A DNA stretch of 64,000 bases from Sphingomonas sp. Root241 (GTDB lineage Bacteria > Pseudomonadota > Alphaproteobacteria > Sphingomonadales > Sphingomonadaceae). Both the position numbers and the translations under genes were made by a program. Of the stretch, positions 25,478 through 35,477 are shown one piece after another. The notes below the pieces were generated by a model that worked only from the letters and a program-made list of their open reading frames with translations, made no database searches and was not told the origin of the DNA. Each line of letters opens with the position of its first letter. Within the stretch, counting starts at the first letter, position 1. The DNA lies in contig NZ_LMIV01000001.1 in the NCBI RefSeq assembly GCF_001428865.1, positions 429,776 through 493,775 of the forward strand, read 5' to 3'.

Positions 25478-26698
25478 TTGCTGCGACGGATCGCGCCCAG
25501 CCAGGCCAGGATGGGCATGTACATCCATGGATTCGAAGGCTCGTGGTTCAGCCACCCCTTCTGGCGCACGCGATTCCTGCTCGAACGCTCCGAGGACCTC
25601 GCCGCGCTGCTCGCCAGCGACGTGCCGGCGGTGCTCATCGATATCGACAAGGGCGTCGCTCCCGCCGAACCTCGGCCGCAAGCCACCGCCGCGCGCGCCG
25701 CCCCGACGCTCGTCGCGATCGAGCCGCTCGTCCCGCGCGACGCCGCCAAGATCGATCGCGAGCTCGCGCGCAAGACGATCGCGCGGTCCAAAACCGTGTT
25801 GAAGGACGTATTCGAAGGCGCGCGCCTCGGCCGGCCGATCGATGCCGGAGACGTGGCATCGGTCGTTACCGATATTTCAGCCGCGGTCGACCGCAATCCA
25901 GCGATGTTCATCGATATGGCGCGGCTGAAGTCCAAGGACGAATACACCTATCTCCATTCGGTTTCGGTCTGCGCGCTGATGGTCAATTTCGCCAGTCAGC
26001 TCGGCCTAGACGAGCCGACGGTGCGATCGATGGGGCTGGCCGGCCTGCTCCACGATGTCGGCAAGATGGCGGTGCCCGACGCTGTCCTCAACAAGCCCGG
26101 CCCCCTCGACGAGAACGAGCTCGCGCTGATCCGCGCGCATCCCGAGCACGGCCATGCGATGCTCGCCAATGGCGAAGGCGTCACGCAGGAAGTGCTCGAC
26201 GTCAGCCTGCTCCACCATGAGAAGATCGACGGCACCGGTTATCCTTATGGCCTCAAGGGCGACGCGATCAGCCTCGCCGCGCGAATGGGCGCGATCTGCG
26301 ACGTCTATGACGCGCTCACTTCCGAACGCCCCTACAAGGAAGGCTGGACCCCGCTCCGCGCCGCGACCGAGATGCATCGCTGGGAAGGCCATTTCGATCG
26401 CGATTTGCTGTTCAAGTTCTTCCGCAGTGTCGGCATCGCGCCCACCGGGCTGCTGGTGCGGATGCGCTCGAACCGCCTCGGTATCACGCTGCCCGACGGC
26501 GCCAGGGAGACGCGCAGCAAGGTCCGCGTCTTCCATTGCGCGCTCGAACGTGCCCCGCTCACGCTCGAGGACGTCTTCCTGTCCAGCGCGGGCGGGAGCG
26601 ACCAGATCGTCAGCGAGGAAGAGCCAGATCGCTGGGGTTTTGCCGATTGGCGGGCATTGTCGCAGAGGCTGATCGCCGGGCAGGCCGCGCGGAGCTGA
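25478..26698 (+). CDS. HD-GYP domain c-di-GMP phosphodiesterase
   Basis: A 406-residue cytoplasmic protein. The N-terminal DUF3391 domain (about 1-110) contains GMYIHGFEGSWFSHPF. The HD-GYP domain follows: YLHSVSVCALM, LLHDVGKMAVPD with His192-Asp193, RAHPEHG, and the GYP segment LLHHEKIDGTGYP (254-256). All metal ligands look intact, so it should degrade cyclic di-GMP. The likely start is a TTG at 25478 with GGGGG upstream; an ATG at 25511 would cut into the DUF3391 domain. It converges with another c-di-GMP enzyme gene. Confidence 0.9.
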   Translation: MLRRIAPSQARMGMYIHGFEGSWFSHPFWRTRFLLERSEDLAALLASDVPAVLIDIDKGVAPAEPRPQATAARAAPTLVAIEPLVPRDAAKIDRELARKTIARSKTVLKDVFEGARLGRPIDAGDVASVVTDISAAVDRNPAMFIDMARLKSKDEYTYLHSVSVCALMVNFASQLGLDEPTVRSMGLAGLLHDVGKMAVPDAVLNKPGPLDENELALIRAHPEHGHAMLANGEGVTQEVLDVSLLHHEKIDGTGYPYGLKGDAISLAARMGAICDVYDALTSERPYKEGWTPLRAATEMHRWEGHFDRDLLFKFFRSVGIAPTGLLVRMRSNRLGITLPDGARETRSKVRVFHCALERAPLTLEDVFLSSAGGSDQIVSEEEPDRWGFADWRALSQRLIAGQAARS

Positions 26699-26747
26699 GT
26701 GGCGGCGCCTAAGCGTGGGCCAGGCTCCACGCGAACTCCGCCTTGGT

Positions 26748-28796
26748 TCAGGCGGCGCCGGCCTCGAGCGGTTCGCTGGTTCGCTCCGGCTGGCCGTATT
26801 CCGCGAGTGCCTGGGGGTAGCCGAGCAGGAAGCCCTGCACTTCGTCGCACCCTTCGCGTCGCAGCACGCCCAGCTGGCGCTCGGTTTCGATACCCTCGGC
26901 GAGCACGGGGATCGACAGGCTCTTGCCCAGCGCCAGCACCGCGCGGACGATCGCCACTGCCTGCGGGCTGCTTTCGAGCTCGGAGACGAACAGTCGGTCG
27001 AGCTTGATCTTGTCGAACGGGAAAGCGCGCAACGTTTCCAGCGAGGAATAGCCGGTGCCGAAATCGTCCAGCGCGATGCCGATCCCCATCGCCTTGATCT
27101 GGCGAAGGACGTGCAGCGCGCGGTCTCGATCGGCGAAGATCGCGGTTTCGGTCAGTTCGATCTCGAGGCGACGCGGCGGTAGCCCGGTATCGAGCAGCAC
27201 CTGATGGAACAGCCGCGGCAGATCGGCATGGGTGAGCTGCATCGGAGAGACGTTGATCGCGACCTTGGCCTTATGACGCCAGCCCATCGCATCCGAACAA
27301 GCACGTCGCAGCACCCACTCGCCGAGCGGCAGGATCAGACCGTTCTCCTCCGCGATCGGAATGAACAGGTCCGGCGCGATCGGTCCGCGTTCGGGGTGCG
27401 TCCAGCGCAGCAGCGCCTCATACCCCGTCACCTCGTGCGTCGCGACCGAGGTCTGCACCTGATAATGGAGCTGGAGGTCGCCCTGATCGAGCGCCACCCG
27501 CAAGTCGTTTGCCAACTCTCGCCTGTCGCGAATCGCTTCGTCGAGCAGCGCGTCGTAGTAGCAAGGCGTCGGCGAGCGCTGGCTCTTGGCGCGGTACATC
27601 GCCAGATCGGCGTTGTTCATCAGCGTCTGGGCATCGCCCGCATCGGCCGGATAGACCGCGACGCCGAAACTGGCGCCGACTCGCGTATCGAACTGCCCGA
27701 GCGCCAGCGGGGCTTCGAGCGCCGTCTTCAGCCGATCGGTGAACGTGGTCAATTGGGTGGGGTGCTCGAAGCGAATGAGCGCCACGAACTCGTCGCCCCC
27801 GAAACGCGCGACCATTTCGTGCCGCCCGAGCTGGCTTGCCATGCGTTGCGCGACCAGGAGGAGGACCTGGTCGCCGGCCTGGTGCCCGTGGACGTCATTG
27901 ATCTCCTTGAAGTGGTTGAGATCGATCGCCACGACGCCCAGCTGGCTCCCGCTCGCGCGCGCCAGCTCCAACTGGTGCTTGAGCTCGGACTGGAAATTGA
28001 CGCGATTGGGGAGCCCGGTGAGCCCGTCGTTCATCGCCATATGGTGCAGCCGGTCCATCGCGTCCGAGCGGGTCCAGCGGTCGATCAGCGCCGCGAACAC
28101 GCCGGCAGCGATCACCACCAGCCCTACCAGCGCCGTGGCGAGTGCCAACGCCTGCATCTGCTGCGGCTCCAGCGGCGCGGCGCTGAGCCGGAGCGGCGTG
28201 ATGCGCAGCGCCGTCATCGCCACAAAGTGCAGCGTCGCAATCGCCGTGACCAGCAGCCCCGTGCCCGTCGCGACACGGTAGCGACCCAGCCGGGGCGACG
28301 AGAAAGCGCCGAGCGCGGCACCTGCGAAGACGACCGAGCACAGCACCGATGCCACCACATAGGGGATCCGCCATTCGACCAGCCCGTCGACCCGATAGGC
28401 CGCCATGCCGGTGAAGTGCATGCCCGAGATCGCGAGTCCGACGACCCCACCACCTGCGATCGAGTAGAAAAGGCTCCGGCGCGAAACTGCGATCCCGAAG
28501 CCCGTGCCCGTGCCCATGATCGCCGCGATCAGCGAGACGATGGTGAGCACCGGATCGAGCCGGACCGGAACCCCAGCGCGATATGCCAGCATCGCGACGA
28601 AATGGGTGCACCAGATCGTGGCGCCGGCGCCGACCGCGGTGAGGAACAGCCATGCGATCCGCTGGGCGCCGTGGGTGACCTGCGCGCGGCCGAACATCTG
28701 CATGATCGCGAACGCGCCGGTGCAGCAGACGAAGACTGCGAGCAGGACCAGCCAGGGGTCATGGTCCCTGCCGATACACATGGCGACTTCGATCAT
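26748..28796 (-). CDS. MHYT-GGDEF-EAL cyclic-di-GMP signalling protein
   Basis: A 682-residue inner-membrane protein. The N-terminal MHYT sensor has seven membrane helices and the three motifs WCTHFVAML (62-70), SGMHFTGM (124-131) and TLHFVAM (188-194), proposed to bind a metal and sense oxygen, CO or NO. The GGDEF domain has an intact GGDEF at 333-337 and the EAL domain begins with YEALLRW at 459-465, later showing DDFGTGYSS. Both catalytic motifs look complete, so synthesis, degradation or both are possible. The short distance to the convergent HD-GYP gene (49 bases) suggests a local c-di-GMP control pair. Confidence 0.92.
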   Translation of the reverse strand: MIEVAMCIGRDHDPWLVLLAVFVCCTGAFAIMQMFGRAQVTHGAQRIAWLFLTAVGAGATIWCTHFVAMLAYRAGVPVRLDPVLTIVSLIAAIMGTGTGFGIAVSRRSLFYSIAGGGVVGLAISGMHFTGMAAYRVDGLVEWRIPYVVASVLCSVVFAGAALGAFSSPRLGRYRVATGTGLLVTAIATLHFVAMTALRITPLRLSAAPLEPQQMQALALATALVGLVVIAAGVFAALIDRWTRSDAMDRLHHMAMNDGLTGLPNRVNFQSELKHQLELARASGSQLGVVAIDLNHFKEINDVHGHQAGDQVLLLVAQRMASQLGRHEMVARFGGDEFVALIRFEHPTQLTTFTDRLKTALEAPLALGQFDTRVGASFGVAVYPADAGDAQTLMNNADLAMYRAKSQRSPTPCYYDALLDEAIRDRRELANDLRVALDQGDLQLHYQVQTSVATHEVTGYEALLRWTHPERGPIAPDLFIPIAEENGLILPLGEWVLRRACSDAMGWRHKAKVAINVSPMQLTHADLPRLFHQVLLDTGLPPRRLEIELTETAIFADRDRALHVLRQIKAMGIGIALDDFGTGYSSLETLRAFPFDKIKLDRLFVSELESSPQAVAIVRAVLALGKSLSIPVLAEGIETERQLGVLRREGCDEVQGFLLGYPQALAEYGQPERTSEPLEAGAA

Positions 28797-29282
28797 AGGG
28801 CGCGACCCCGCAAGCTGCGGGCCGGATATGCCGGCACCGCTTGAACACGCTTTCTGCGCAATGCGGGTTAAAAGGATGTGAAGCCTCGGGATTGGCGATC
28901 ACCGATGCCGATAGTGGCGGCCCTCGCGTCGTCCGATATCCCGCTGGTCGAGATATCGGGCCGATCCGAAGCGCGGGCCAACCGCGGACCAACTTGACTC
29001 GACGCGACACCTTCGCGCCTGCCACGCGTCACTCGGGCTACAGCTACGCGCCGCGTAGGCGCCACCACGGTCACGCAGATGCGCCATCCGCGTTGACTCG
29101 CGCTTGCGACGGGAATCGACCGACGACGTCAAAGAGCGCCCGGCAAGGCCGGCTGGCGGAGGCAAGCAGACGAAATCCTACATTGCAAGCGAGGCGGTGA
29201 CGTTCCTGCCAGCGACACTCACTTGCAATTGCAAGTCAATCGCATTAGTGGCGCGGGAACATCGTGCGACAAAGGGGAAATG
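28797..29282. other. intergenic region, 486 bp
   Basis: Lies between the divergent MHYT-GGDEF-EAL and siderophore receptor genes. No ORF here has convincing coding composition. The right end carries a palindrome-rich segment described as a possible iron-regulator site. AAAGGGGAA precedes the receptor start. Confidence 0.55.
29222..29246 (+). promoter_or_regulatory. possible Fur-like operator upstream of TonB receptor
   Basis: A perfect 14-base palindrome CTTGCAATTGCAAG (29222-29235) overlaps a second imperfect one, TGCAAGTCAATCGCA (29230-29244), 37-61 bases before the receptor start. Overlapping TGCAA/TTGCA half-sites before a siderophore receptor are what a Fur-type site would look like, but I cannot score it. 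Confidence 0.35.
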
Positions 29283-31430
29283 ATGCGCCATTCATTTGGT
29301 TTGCTGCTGGCGAACTCCGCCTGGTTGTTCACGCCGGCGCTGGCCCAGGCGCAGGAGATGCCGCAGCAGGACACGGCGCCGGGCGACACGGCCGTCGAGG
29401 ATATCGTCGTCACGGGCTATGGCCGAAGCAACGAACCCACCACGGCTACGGGACTTCCCCTCACGCCCATCGAAACCCCGCAGACGATCAGCGTCATCAC
29501 CCGACAGCAGATCACCGATCAGGCGCTGACGTCGATCAACGACGCGCTCGATTTTGCCGTGGGCATTTCCAAGAAGGACATCGATCGCGGCCGCAGCGCC
29601 ATTTCCGCGCGCGGCTTCGAGGTCCAGAATTTCCAGCTCGACGGCGCGCCGTTCGTCAACGGCAATGTCGGCTTCGGCGAGACCAGCACGGCGCTGTACG
29701 AGCGCGTCGACCTGGTCCGCGGCGCCGCGGGCCTGATGCATGGTGCGGGCGACCCATCCGCAGTGGTCAACCTGATCCGCAAGCATGCGGATGCCAGCGA
29801 ATTCGGCGGCTATGCCAGCCTCGAAGCAGGTTCGTGGAGCCGCTTCGCTGCGACGGTGGATGTCCAGTCGCCGCTCAATGCTTCGGGGACGGTGCGCGCC
29901 CGCGTCGTCGCACAGGCATATCGGCAGGATGCTTTCGTCGATCGCGAGGAAAGGAAGGGCCTGGTCCTTTACGGCGTGCTCGATGTCGATCTGGGCGAGC
30001 GCACCAAATTGTCCTTCGGCGCGAGCTATCAACGCGACGACCGCGACGGCGTGATGTGGGTGCAGCTTCCTTATTGGTACACCGACGGTACGCGGACCGA
30101 CTGGCCACGATCCAAGACCACCGGCGCCGATTGGGGGCATTGGAACACCACCGAAATCACTGCCTTTGCGACGCTGACGCATGATCTGGGCGGCGGCTGG
30201 AAGGTCCGCGGCGATCTCGGTTATCACAACGGGCTCGAGGATTCGAAGCTGTTGTGGCTCGACGGCACACCCGATCGGGTGACCGGGCTGGGCATGACCA
30301 GCTATGGCTATTGGTACAAGGCCAATCCCGAGCAATGGCACGGCAGCATCCAGGCCAACGGCACCTTCGCGCTGCTCGGCGGCACCCATGATCTCTCCTT
30401 CGGCGCCATGGCGAGCTATCTCGACGGCGGCTGGACCAATCGCGATCCGATCGCGATCGATCCCGTCGGCGACTTCAATCGCTGGGACGGCACGCTGGCC
30501 GAGCCCGAATGGGGCGATCGTTACGTGCTGTCCGACCAGGGCAACACCACCCAGGCGGCGCTTTACGGCACGACGCGGATCAGCCTGTTCGACGGGCTGA
30601 AGCTGATCGCCGGCGGGCGCGTGAGCAGTTTCAAGCGCAACGAAGACGCGCATCCCTCGGGCAGGGCCGCCTACAGCCTGGCGTATAAGGGTGTGTTCAC
30701 GCCTTATGCGGGGCTGGTCTATGAGATCACCGACAATCTGTCCGCTTATGCGAGCTACACCAACATCTTCAAGCCGCAGGGCAATCTGCGCGATCGCGAG
30801 GGTCGGCTTCTCGATCCACTCGAGGGCAAGAGCTACGAAGCGGGGGTGAAGGCGCTGCTGCTGGCCGGCAAGCTTCTCGCGACCGCCGCCGTGTACCGCA
30901 TCGAGCAGGACAATCTTGCCGTGCCCGATCCGGGCCAGTTCGTGCCGGGCACGTCCAATCCGGCGTATCGCGGGGCGAGCGGGACCGTCGCCAAAGGCTA
31001 CGAACTCGAAGTGGTCGGCAAGCTCACGCCGCAATGGGACATCAGCGCCGGGTGGAGCGACTATAGCGCGAAGGATGCCGATGGCGTCGATGTGCTCAGC
31101 CATCAACCGCGCCGCGCGTTCAATTTCGCGACTGCCTATGGCTTTGCCGGCGCACTCGACGGACTGCGGATCGGCGGCGCGCTCAAATGGGAGAGCCAGC
31201 CGCCGGTCACCGCGACCAATCCCGGATCGGGCGCCGTGGAGCGGATCGGCCAGCCCGATTACGCGATCGCCAACATCATGGCGCGCTACGATCTGAACAA
31301 GCAGGTGTCGCTGCAGCTCAATGTCGACAATCTGTTGGACCAGACCTTCTTCAGCGGCAACAGCTGGTTCCCCGGCTTCGTCTATGGCGAGCCCAGAAAT
31401 GCGCGGGTGACGCTGAAATACGCCTTCTGA
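29283..31430 (+). CDS. TonB-dependent siderophore receptor
   Basis: A 715-residue outer-membrane receptor. A signal peptide ends at ALAQAQ. The plug domain begins with VEDIVVTGYGRSN and has PQTISVITRQQITDQ and SARGFEVQNFQLDGAPF, typical of the FhuA/FpvA-type siderophore subfamily; the barrel ends in RVTLKYAF with terminal Phe. No N-terminal signalling (secretin/TonB short) domain is present, so it is not a FecA-type transducer. Two ATG codons are adjacent; the second (29283) fits the AAAGGGG ribosome-binding site better. The ligand is unknown. No siderophore biosynthesis genes are in the window. Confidence 0.92.
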   Translation: MRHSFGLLLANSAWLFTPALAQAQEMPQQDTAPGDTAVEDIVVTGYGRSNEPTTATGLPLTPIETPQTISVITRQQITDQALTSINDALDFAVGISKKDIDRGRSAISARGFEVQNFQLDGAPFVNGNVGFGETSTALYERVDLVRGAAGLMHGAGDPSAVVNLIRKHADASEFGGYASLEAGSWSRFAATVDVQSPLNASGTVRARVVAQAYRQDAFVDREERKGLVLYGVLDVDLGERTKLSFGASYQRDDRDGVMWVQLPYWYTDGTRTDWPRSKTTGADWGHWNTTEITAFATLTHDLGGGWKVRGDLGYHNGLEDSKLLWLDGTPDRVTGLGMTSYGYWYKANPEQWHGSIQANGTFALLGGTHDLSFGAMASYLDGGWTNRDPIAIDPVGDFNRWDGTLAEPEWGDRYVLSDQGNTTQAALYGTTRISLFDGLKLIAGGRVSSFKRNEDAHPSGRAAYSLAYKGVFTPYAGLVYEITDNLSAYASYTNIFKPQGNLRDREGRLLDPLEGKSYEAGVKALLLAGKLLATAAVYRIEQDNLAVPDPGQFVPGTSNPAYRGASGTVAKGYELEVVGKLTPQWDISAGWSDYSAKDADGVDVLSHQPRRAFNFATAYGFAGALDGLRIGGALKWESQPPVTATNPGSGAVERIGQPDYAIANIMARYDLNKQVSLQLNVDNLLDQTFFSGNSWFPGFVYGEPRNARVTLKYAF

Positions 31431-31439
31431 CGCCGGACA

Positions 31440-31464
31440 CCGTGGACGCCCCGCGCGTCCACGG
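31440..31464. terminator. hairpin between convergent genes
   Basis: A perfect ten-base stem (CCGTGGACGC and GCGTCCACGG) with a five-base loop lies ten bases after the receptor stop and nine bases before the end of the convergent purD. It has no T-run, but its place suggests a shared stopper. Confidence 0.55.
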
Positions 31465-31472
31465 ACCTTGGC

Positions 31473-32747
31473 CTAGGACTTCGCCGTCTCTTCGCGCTGC
31501 ACTTCGCGCCAGCCGATGTCGCGCCGGCAGAAGCCCGTCGGAAAATCCACCGCGTCCACCGCGCGATAGGCGGCCGCCTGCGCCGCCTTCACGCTTGCGC
31601 CACGCGCGGTCACCGCGAGTACGCGTCCGCCGCTCGACATCAGCGTCTCGCCGTCCAGCCGGGTGCCGGCGTGGAATATCTTCGCGCCGGTCGCCTCGGC
31701 TGCGTCGAGCCCGCGGATCGCGCCGCCGGTCTCCGGCGTGCCCGGATAGCCGTTCGCCGCCATCACCACGGTCAGCGCGGTATCGCCGGAAAAGACGGGA
31801 TCGGCTCGTCCCGCCAGCTCGCCCTTCGCGGTCGCGACCATCAGCTCGAGCAGATCGCCTTCATAGCGCAGCATCAGCACCTGGCATTCGGGATCGCCGA
31901 ACCGGGCGTTGTATTCGATCAGCTTGGGGCCGTGCGCGGTCAGCATCAGCCCCGCATAGAGCACGCCCGAATAAGGCGCGCCCATCCGCGCCAGCGCTTC
32001 CACCGTCGGCCGCACGATCGTGTCGATCGCTTCGCGCTCCAGTTCTGGGGTAAGCACCCGGGCGGGGCTGTACGCGCCCATCCCGCCGGTATTGGGTCCG
32101 GTGTCGCCATCGCCGACGCGTTTATGGTCCTGCGCCGATCCGAACGGGAGCAGATGCGTTCCGTCGGTCAGCACGAACAGGCTGGCTTCCTCGCCTTCCA
32201 GGAATTCCTCGATCACCGCGCTGGCGCCCTGCACCGCGAAGATGTCGCGGATCGCCTCCTCGGCTTCCTCGCGCGTCATCGCCACCGTCACGCCCTTGCC
32301 CGCGGCGAGGCCGTCAGCCTTGATCACCACCGGCAGGGGGAAATCGTCGAGCGTCGCGAGCCCGCCGTCGCGGCTCTCGACGCGGACATAGCCAGCGGTC
32401 GGGATCTTCGCGCGCGCGCACAGGTCCTTGGTGAAGCCCTTCGATCCCTCGAGTTGCGCCGCGGCCTTGTTGGGGCCGAAGACGCCGATCCCCATCGTAC
32501 GCAAATTGTCGCCGAGTCCTTCGACCAGCGGCGCTTCGGGGCCGATCACGACGAAGCCGATCGAATGGCGGATGCAGAAATCGATGATCGCGCGATGGTC
32601 GGTCAGCGCGATCTCGGCGAGTTCGGCGTGCGCGGCTATTCCCGGATTGCCCGGCGCGGCGTAGAGCTTCGCGAGGAGTGGCGATTGCGCCAGCTTCCAC
32701 GCGAGCGCATGTTCGCGGCCTCCCGACCCGAGCAGCAGGACGTTCAT
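31473..32747 (-). CDS. purD: phosphoribosylamine-glycine ligase
   Basis: A 424-residue ATP-grasp enzyme of de novo purine synthesis, joining phosphoribosylamine and glycine. The N-terminus [19 protein letters not shown] is canonical; APGNPGIA, the ATP-grasp [33 protein letters not shown] and [11 protein letters not shown] follow as expected. I chose the ATG at 32747 because the family N-terminus starts exactly there. Unusually, this codon overlaps the first two bases of the divergent xseA start at 32746 (shared CATG). Confidence 0.96.
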   Translation of the reverse strand: MNVLLLGSGGREHALAWKLAQSPLLAKLYAAPGNPGIAAHAELAEIALTDHRAIIDFCIRHSIGFVVIGPEAPLVEGLGDNLRTMGIGVFGPNKAAAQLEGSKGFTKDLCARAKIPTAGYVRVESRDGGLATLDDFPLPVVIKADGLAAGKGVTVAMTREEAEEAIRDIFAVQGASAVIEEFLEGEEASLFVLTDGTHLLPFGSAQDHKRVGDGDTGPNTGGMGAYSPARVLTPELEREAIDTIVRPTVEALARMGAPYSGVLYAGLMLTAHGPKLIEYNARFGDPECQVLMLRYEGDLLELMVATAKGELAGRADPVFSGDTALTVVMAANGYPGTPETGGAIRGLDAAEATGAKIFHAGTRLDGETLMSSGGRVLAVTARGASVKAAQAAAYRAVDAVDFPTGFCRRDIGWREVQREETAKS

Positions 32748-34125
32748 GGCCGATCCCTTTTCCGATACGTCATCCGGGCGGCTCGTAGCCGAGCAAGTGC
32801 CGGGGGACAACGCACCTGAAATGAGTGTCAGCGAACTCTCGCTCGCGCTCAAGCGGATGGTGGAGGGCGAGTTCGGCCATGTCCGCCTGCGCGGCGAGAT
32901 TTCAGGGTGGAAACGCGCCGCCTCGGGCCACGCCTATCTGTGCCTCAAGGATGCCGATGCGGTGATCGACGGCGTGATCTGGCGCGGCGCCGCGTCGGCC
33001 CTCGCTTTCGCGCCGCAGGACGGCATCGAAGTGATCGCCACCGGCAAGCTCACCACCTATCCCGGCCGCTCCAAATATCAGATCGTGATCGAGCGGATGG
33101 AGCTCGCCGGCGAAGGCGCGCTGATGGCTTTGTTCGAGAAATTGAAGGCGAAGCTGGCGGGCGAGGGGCTATTCGATCCGGCGCGCAAGCAGCCCTTGCC
33201 CTATATGCCGCGCACGATCGGGGTGGTGACCTCGCCCACCGGCGCGGTGATCCGCGACATCCTCCATCGCCTCGCCGATCGCTTCCCCAGCCACGTCCTC
33301 GTCTGGCCGGTCAAGGTGCAGGGGGAAGGAGCAGCGGCCGAGGTCGCTGCGGCGGTGCAGGGATTCAATGCGCTGCAGGGCGATGGTCCGATCGGTCGCC
33401 CCGACCTGCTCATCGTCGCGCGCGGTGGCGGTTCGATCGAGGATCTGTGGGCGTTCAACGAAGAGATCGTCGTTCGGGCAGTCGCAAACAGCGACATTCC
33501 GGTGATCTCCGCGGTCGGCCACGAGACCGATACGAGCCTTTGCGATTTCGCCGCCGATCTCCGCGCGCCCACGCCCACCGCCGCCGCCGAGATCGCGGTA
33601 CCGGTACTCGCCGACGTCCGCCACACCGTCGCCACCCTGGCGCACCGTACCGAACGCTGCGTCCGCCGCTACCACGAGCGTGCCGGCGAGCGACTTTCCG
33701 CGCTGGTCCGCGTCCTGCCGCGCCGCGACGCGCTGCTTGGTCCGCAGCGGCAGAAGATGGACGATCTCGCCGGCCGTCTCGATCGCGCGCTCGGGCGCCG
33801 GGTGACTCTCGCCCGCGCCCAGCTCGACCGCGACGCGGGCGCGCTGCGTCCTGCCGTGCTCGACCAGCTGGTCGCCACCGCGCGGCATCGTTTCGAGGGC
33901 GCGGCGCGCCTGCTCGACAGCGTCAATCCCGACAATCTGCTCCAGCGCGGCTATGTCCGCGTGGGTGCCAAGGCGACCGGAAAGGTCGTCACCACCGTCG
34001 CCGAAGCCCAAGCGGCGGGGGCGATCACGCTCCAGTTCAGGGATGGCCCGGTAGATGCCCGGGTTGAGCGGCCCGGCGGCAAACCCTACACGGGTTCAGT
34101 CCCCGAGCAGCCGAGCTTGCTGTAA
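32746..34125 (+). CDS. xseA: exodeoxyribonuclease VII large subunit
   Basis: A 459-residue nuclease subunit degrading single-stranded DNA. The N-terminal OB-fold has [26 protein letters not shown] (region 26-50), then [20 protein letters not shown]; the catalytic core shows [29 protein letters not shown] and SAVGHETD, and a long coiled coil follows. The first ATG overlaps the divergent purD start; an alternative ATG at 32821 begins right at the OB-fold but has a poorer ribosome-binding site. I keep the longer form with that caveat. Confidence 0.93.
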   Translation: MADPFSDTSSGRLVAEQVPGDNAPEMSVSELSLALKRMVEGEFGHVRLRGEISGWKRAASGHAYLCLKDADAVIDGVIWRGAASALAFAPQDGIEVIATGKLTTYPGRSKYQIVIERMELAGEGALMALFEKLKAKLAGEGLFDPARKQPLPYMPRTIGVVTSPTGAVIRDILHRLADRFPSHVLVWPVKVQGEGAAAEVAAAVQGFNALQGDGPIGRPDLLIVARGGGSIEDLWAFNEEIVVRAVANSDIPVISAVGHETDTSLCDFAADLRAPTPTAAAEIAVPVLADVRHTVATLAHRTERCVRRYHERAGERLSALVRVLPRRDALLGPQRQKMDDLAGRLDRALGRRVTLARAQLDRDAGALRPAVLDQLVATARHRFEGAARLLDSVNPDNLLQRGYVRVGAKATGKVVTTVAEAQAAGAITLQFRDGPVDARVERPGGKPYTGSVPEQPSLL

Positions 34126-34149
34126 ACCAACGACGGAATCGAGACCGCC

Positions 34150-34350
34150 ATGCTGATGTCCAACACCGCCCGCGCCGCTAAGCTTCATTACATGGCCAAC
34201 GGCTTCCGCGTGCTCGCGCCTGGCGATCACGTCGTCTGCGCGGTCAGCGGTGAGCGGATTCCGCTCGACATGCTGCGCTACTGGAGTGTCGAGCGCCAGG
34301 AACCCTATGCCAGCGCCCAGCACGCCGCCGAGGCGATCCACGGCAAATGA
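34150..34350 (+). CDS. DUF2093 family protein
   Basis: A 66-residue cytosolic protein matching DUF2093, with AKLHYMANGFRVLAPGDHVVCAVSGERIPLDMLRYWSVERQEPYAS as its span (positions about 10-55; GDHV, CAV-G, IPL and LRYWS are the marks). It sits between xseA and an M23 peptidase, a common neighbourhood in alphaproteobacteria. Function is unknown. Its stop overlaps the next gene as ATGA. Confidence 0.85.
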   Translation: MLMSNTARAAKLHYMANGFRVLAPGDHVVCAVSGERIPLDMLRYWSVERQEPYASAQHAAEAIHGK

Positions 34351-35210
34351 GGCACGCCCGGTTGGGGGCGGCCCTCGTGCTGGGCCTGCTCTGCGCCTCT
34401 GCCCAGGCCCGTGACGCCCGGCCCGCAGCGGCGGCGGTGCAGGCCGATCCCTTCGCACTGATCGGAAAGCTGGTGCAGGGCGGCTTGGCGACCGGCACGG
34501 CGCCACGCGGGACGACGTTGCTCAGCCTCAACGGCAGGCCCGTTCAGATTGCCTCCGACCGGCGCTTCCTGATCGCATTCGATCGCGATTCCGGCTCGAC
34601 GGCGACGCTCGTCGCCCGGCTCGGCAACGGAGTCGAGGTCCGCAAGCAGCTTGCGATCGCCCCGCGCGCCTGGGACATATCGCGCCTCAATACCTTGCCC
34701 AAATATCCGGTTCCCCGCCCCGAGTTCGACCGGGTGCGCCCGGCCGAGCTCGCCCAGATCAGCGCGGCGCGCGCGCTCGGAAGCGATTCCCAGGGCTGGC
34801 GGCAGACCTTCCTGTGGCCGGCGGTCGGCCGGATCTCGACGCTGTTCGGCTCGCAACGCATCTATGCCGGCGAGCCCGGCGCCTATCATTCGGGCATCGA
34901 CATCGCCCGGCCCACGGGCACGATCGTGTTGGCGCCAGCCGACGGTGTGGTCATCCTCGCCACGCCCCGGCCCTTCACACTTGAGGGCAATCTGGTGCTG
35001 ATCGACCATGGCATGGGGCTCAACAGCGCCTTCATGCACCTCTCTCGAATCGACGTGAAGCTCGGCGAGCGCGTCCGCCGCGGGCAGCCGATCGGCGCGA
35101 TCGGCAGGAGCGGGCGGGCGACCGGCCCGCATCTGCATTGGGGATTGCGCTGGAACGACGCGCGGCTCGATCCCTTGCTCGTCGCGGGGCCCATGCCCGC
35201 CGCAGACTAA
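34347..35210 (+). CDS. exported M23-family metallopeptidase
   Basis: A 287-residue LytM-type protein. A signal peptide ends at AQARD (about residue 22). A linker region (30-145) precedes the M23 domain: GRISTLFGSQRIYAGEP, the zinc ligands in YHSGIDIARPTG, and the terminal pair in GPHLHWGLRWN. The ligand set His, Asp, HxH looks complete, so it is likely an active peptidoglycan endopeptidase. It overlaps DUF2093 by four bases and probably shares the xseA transcript. Confidence 0.9.
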   Translation: MRHARLGAALVLGLLCASAQARDARPAAAAVQADPFALIGKLVQGGLATGTAPRGTTLLSLNGRPVQIASDRRFLIAFDRDSGSTATLVARLGNGVEVRKQLAIAPRAWDISRLNTLPKYPVPRPEFDRVRPAELAQISAARALGSDSQGWRQTFLWPAVGRISTLFGSQRIYAGEPGAYHSGIDIARPTGTIVLAPADGVVILATPRPFTLEGNLVLIDHGMGLNSAFMHLSRIDVKLGERVRRGQPIGAIGRSGRATGPHLHWGLRWNDARLDPLLVAGPMPAAD

Positions 35211-35477
35211 TGTGTCCGGCGCTTTGCGCTGCAACATTATTTTTCAAGTCTCGCGCCGCTGACGCAACAATCAAACTCGCAATGTGTCATTTTAGATACA
35301 CTGCTCCCAAAAGGCGGGCCGGGAACCTGAATGCACGCTTTACAGCGGGCGGACCCCTCTTCATCCCTCGTGCCAAGCTTTGCCCAGAGCATGCCCAAAA
35401 GGCGTGCGGGGGGTGGAGCGGGGAGACATTCTGGCCGGGATGCACTGCAACACGGCCGGACCAAGCGAGGGAAATTC
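35211..35477. other. leader region of the large TonB receptor gene
   Basis: A 267-base gap that is A/T-richer than the neighbours, with AACATTATTTTTCAAG at 35234-35249 and TTTTAGATACACTG near 35290. TAGATA could be a -10 element, but no good -35 is 17 bases away. A long in-frame extension of the receptor starts at 35331 but lacks a signal peptide and was discarded. AGCGAGGGAAA precedes the ATG. Confidence 0.4.

Noticed and set aside
28841-29200. 119-codon ORF between the MHYT gene and the siderophore receptor
   Set aside because: Arg/Ser/His-rich with irregular composition, weak ribosome-binding site and no homologous motif.
35331-35477. N-terminal extension of the large TonB receptor
   Set aside because: The extension lacks a signal peptide, while MKKTQITRG at 35478 begins a normal one with a ribosome-binding site.
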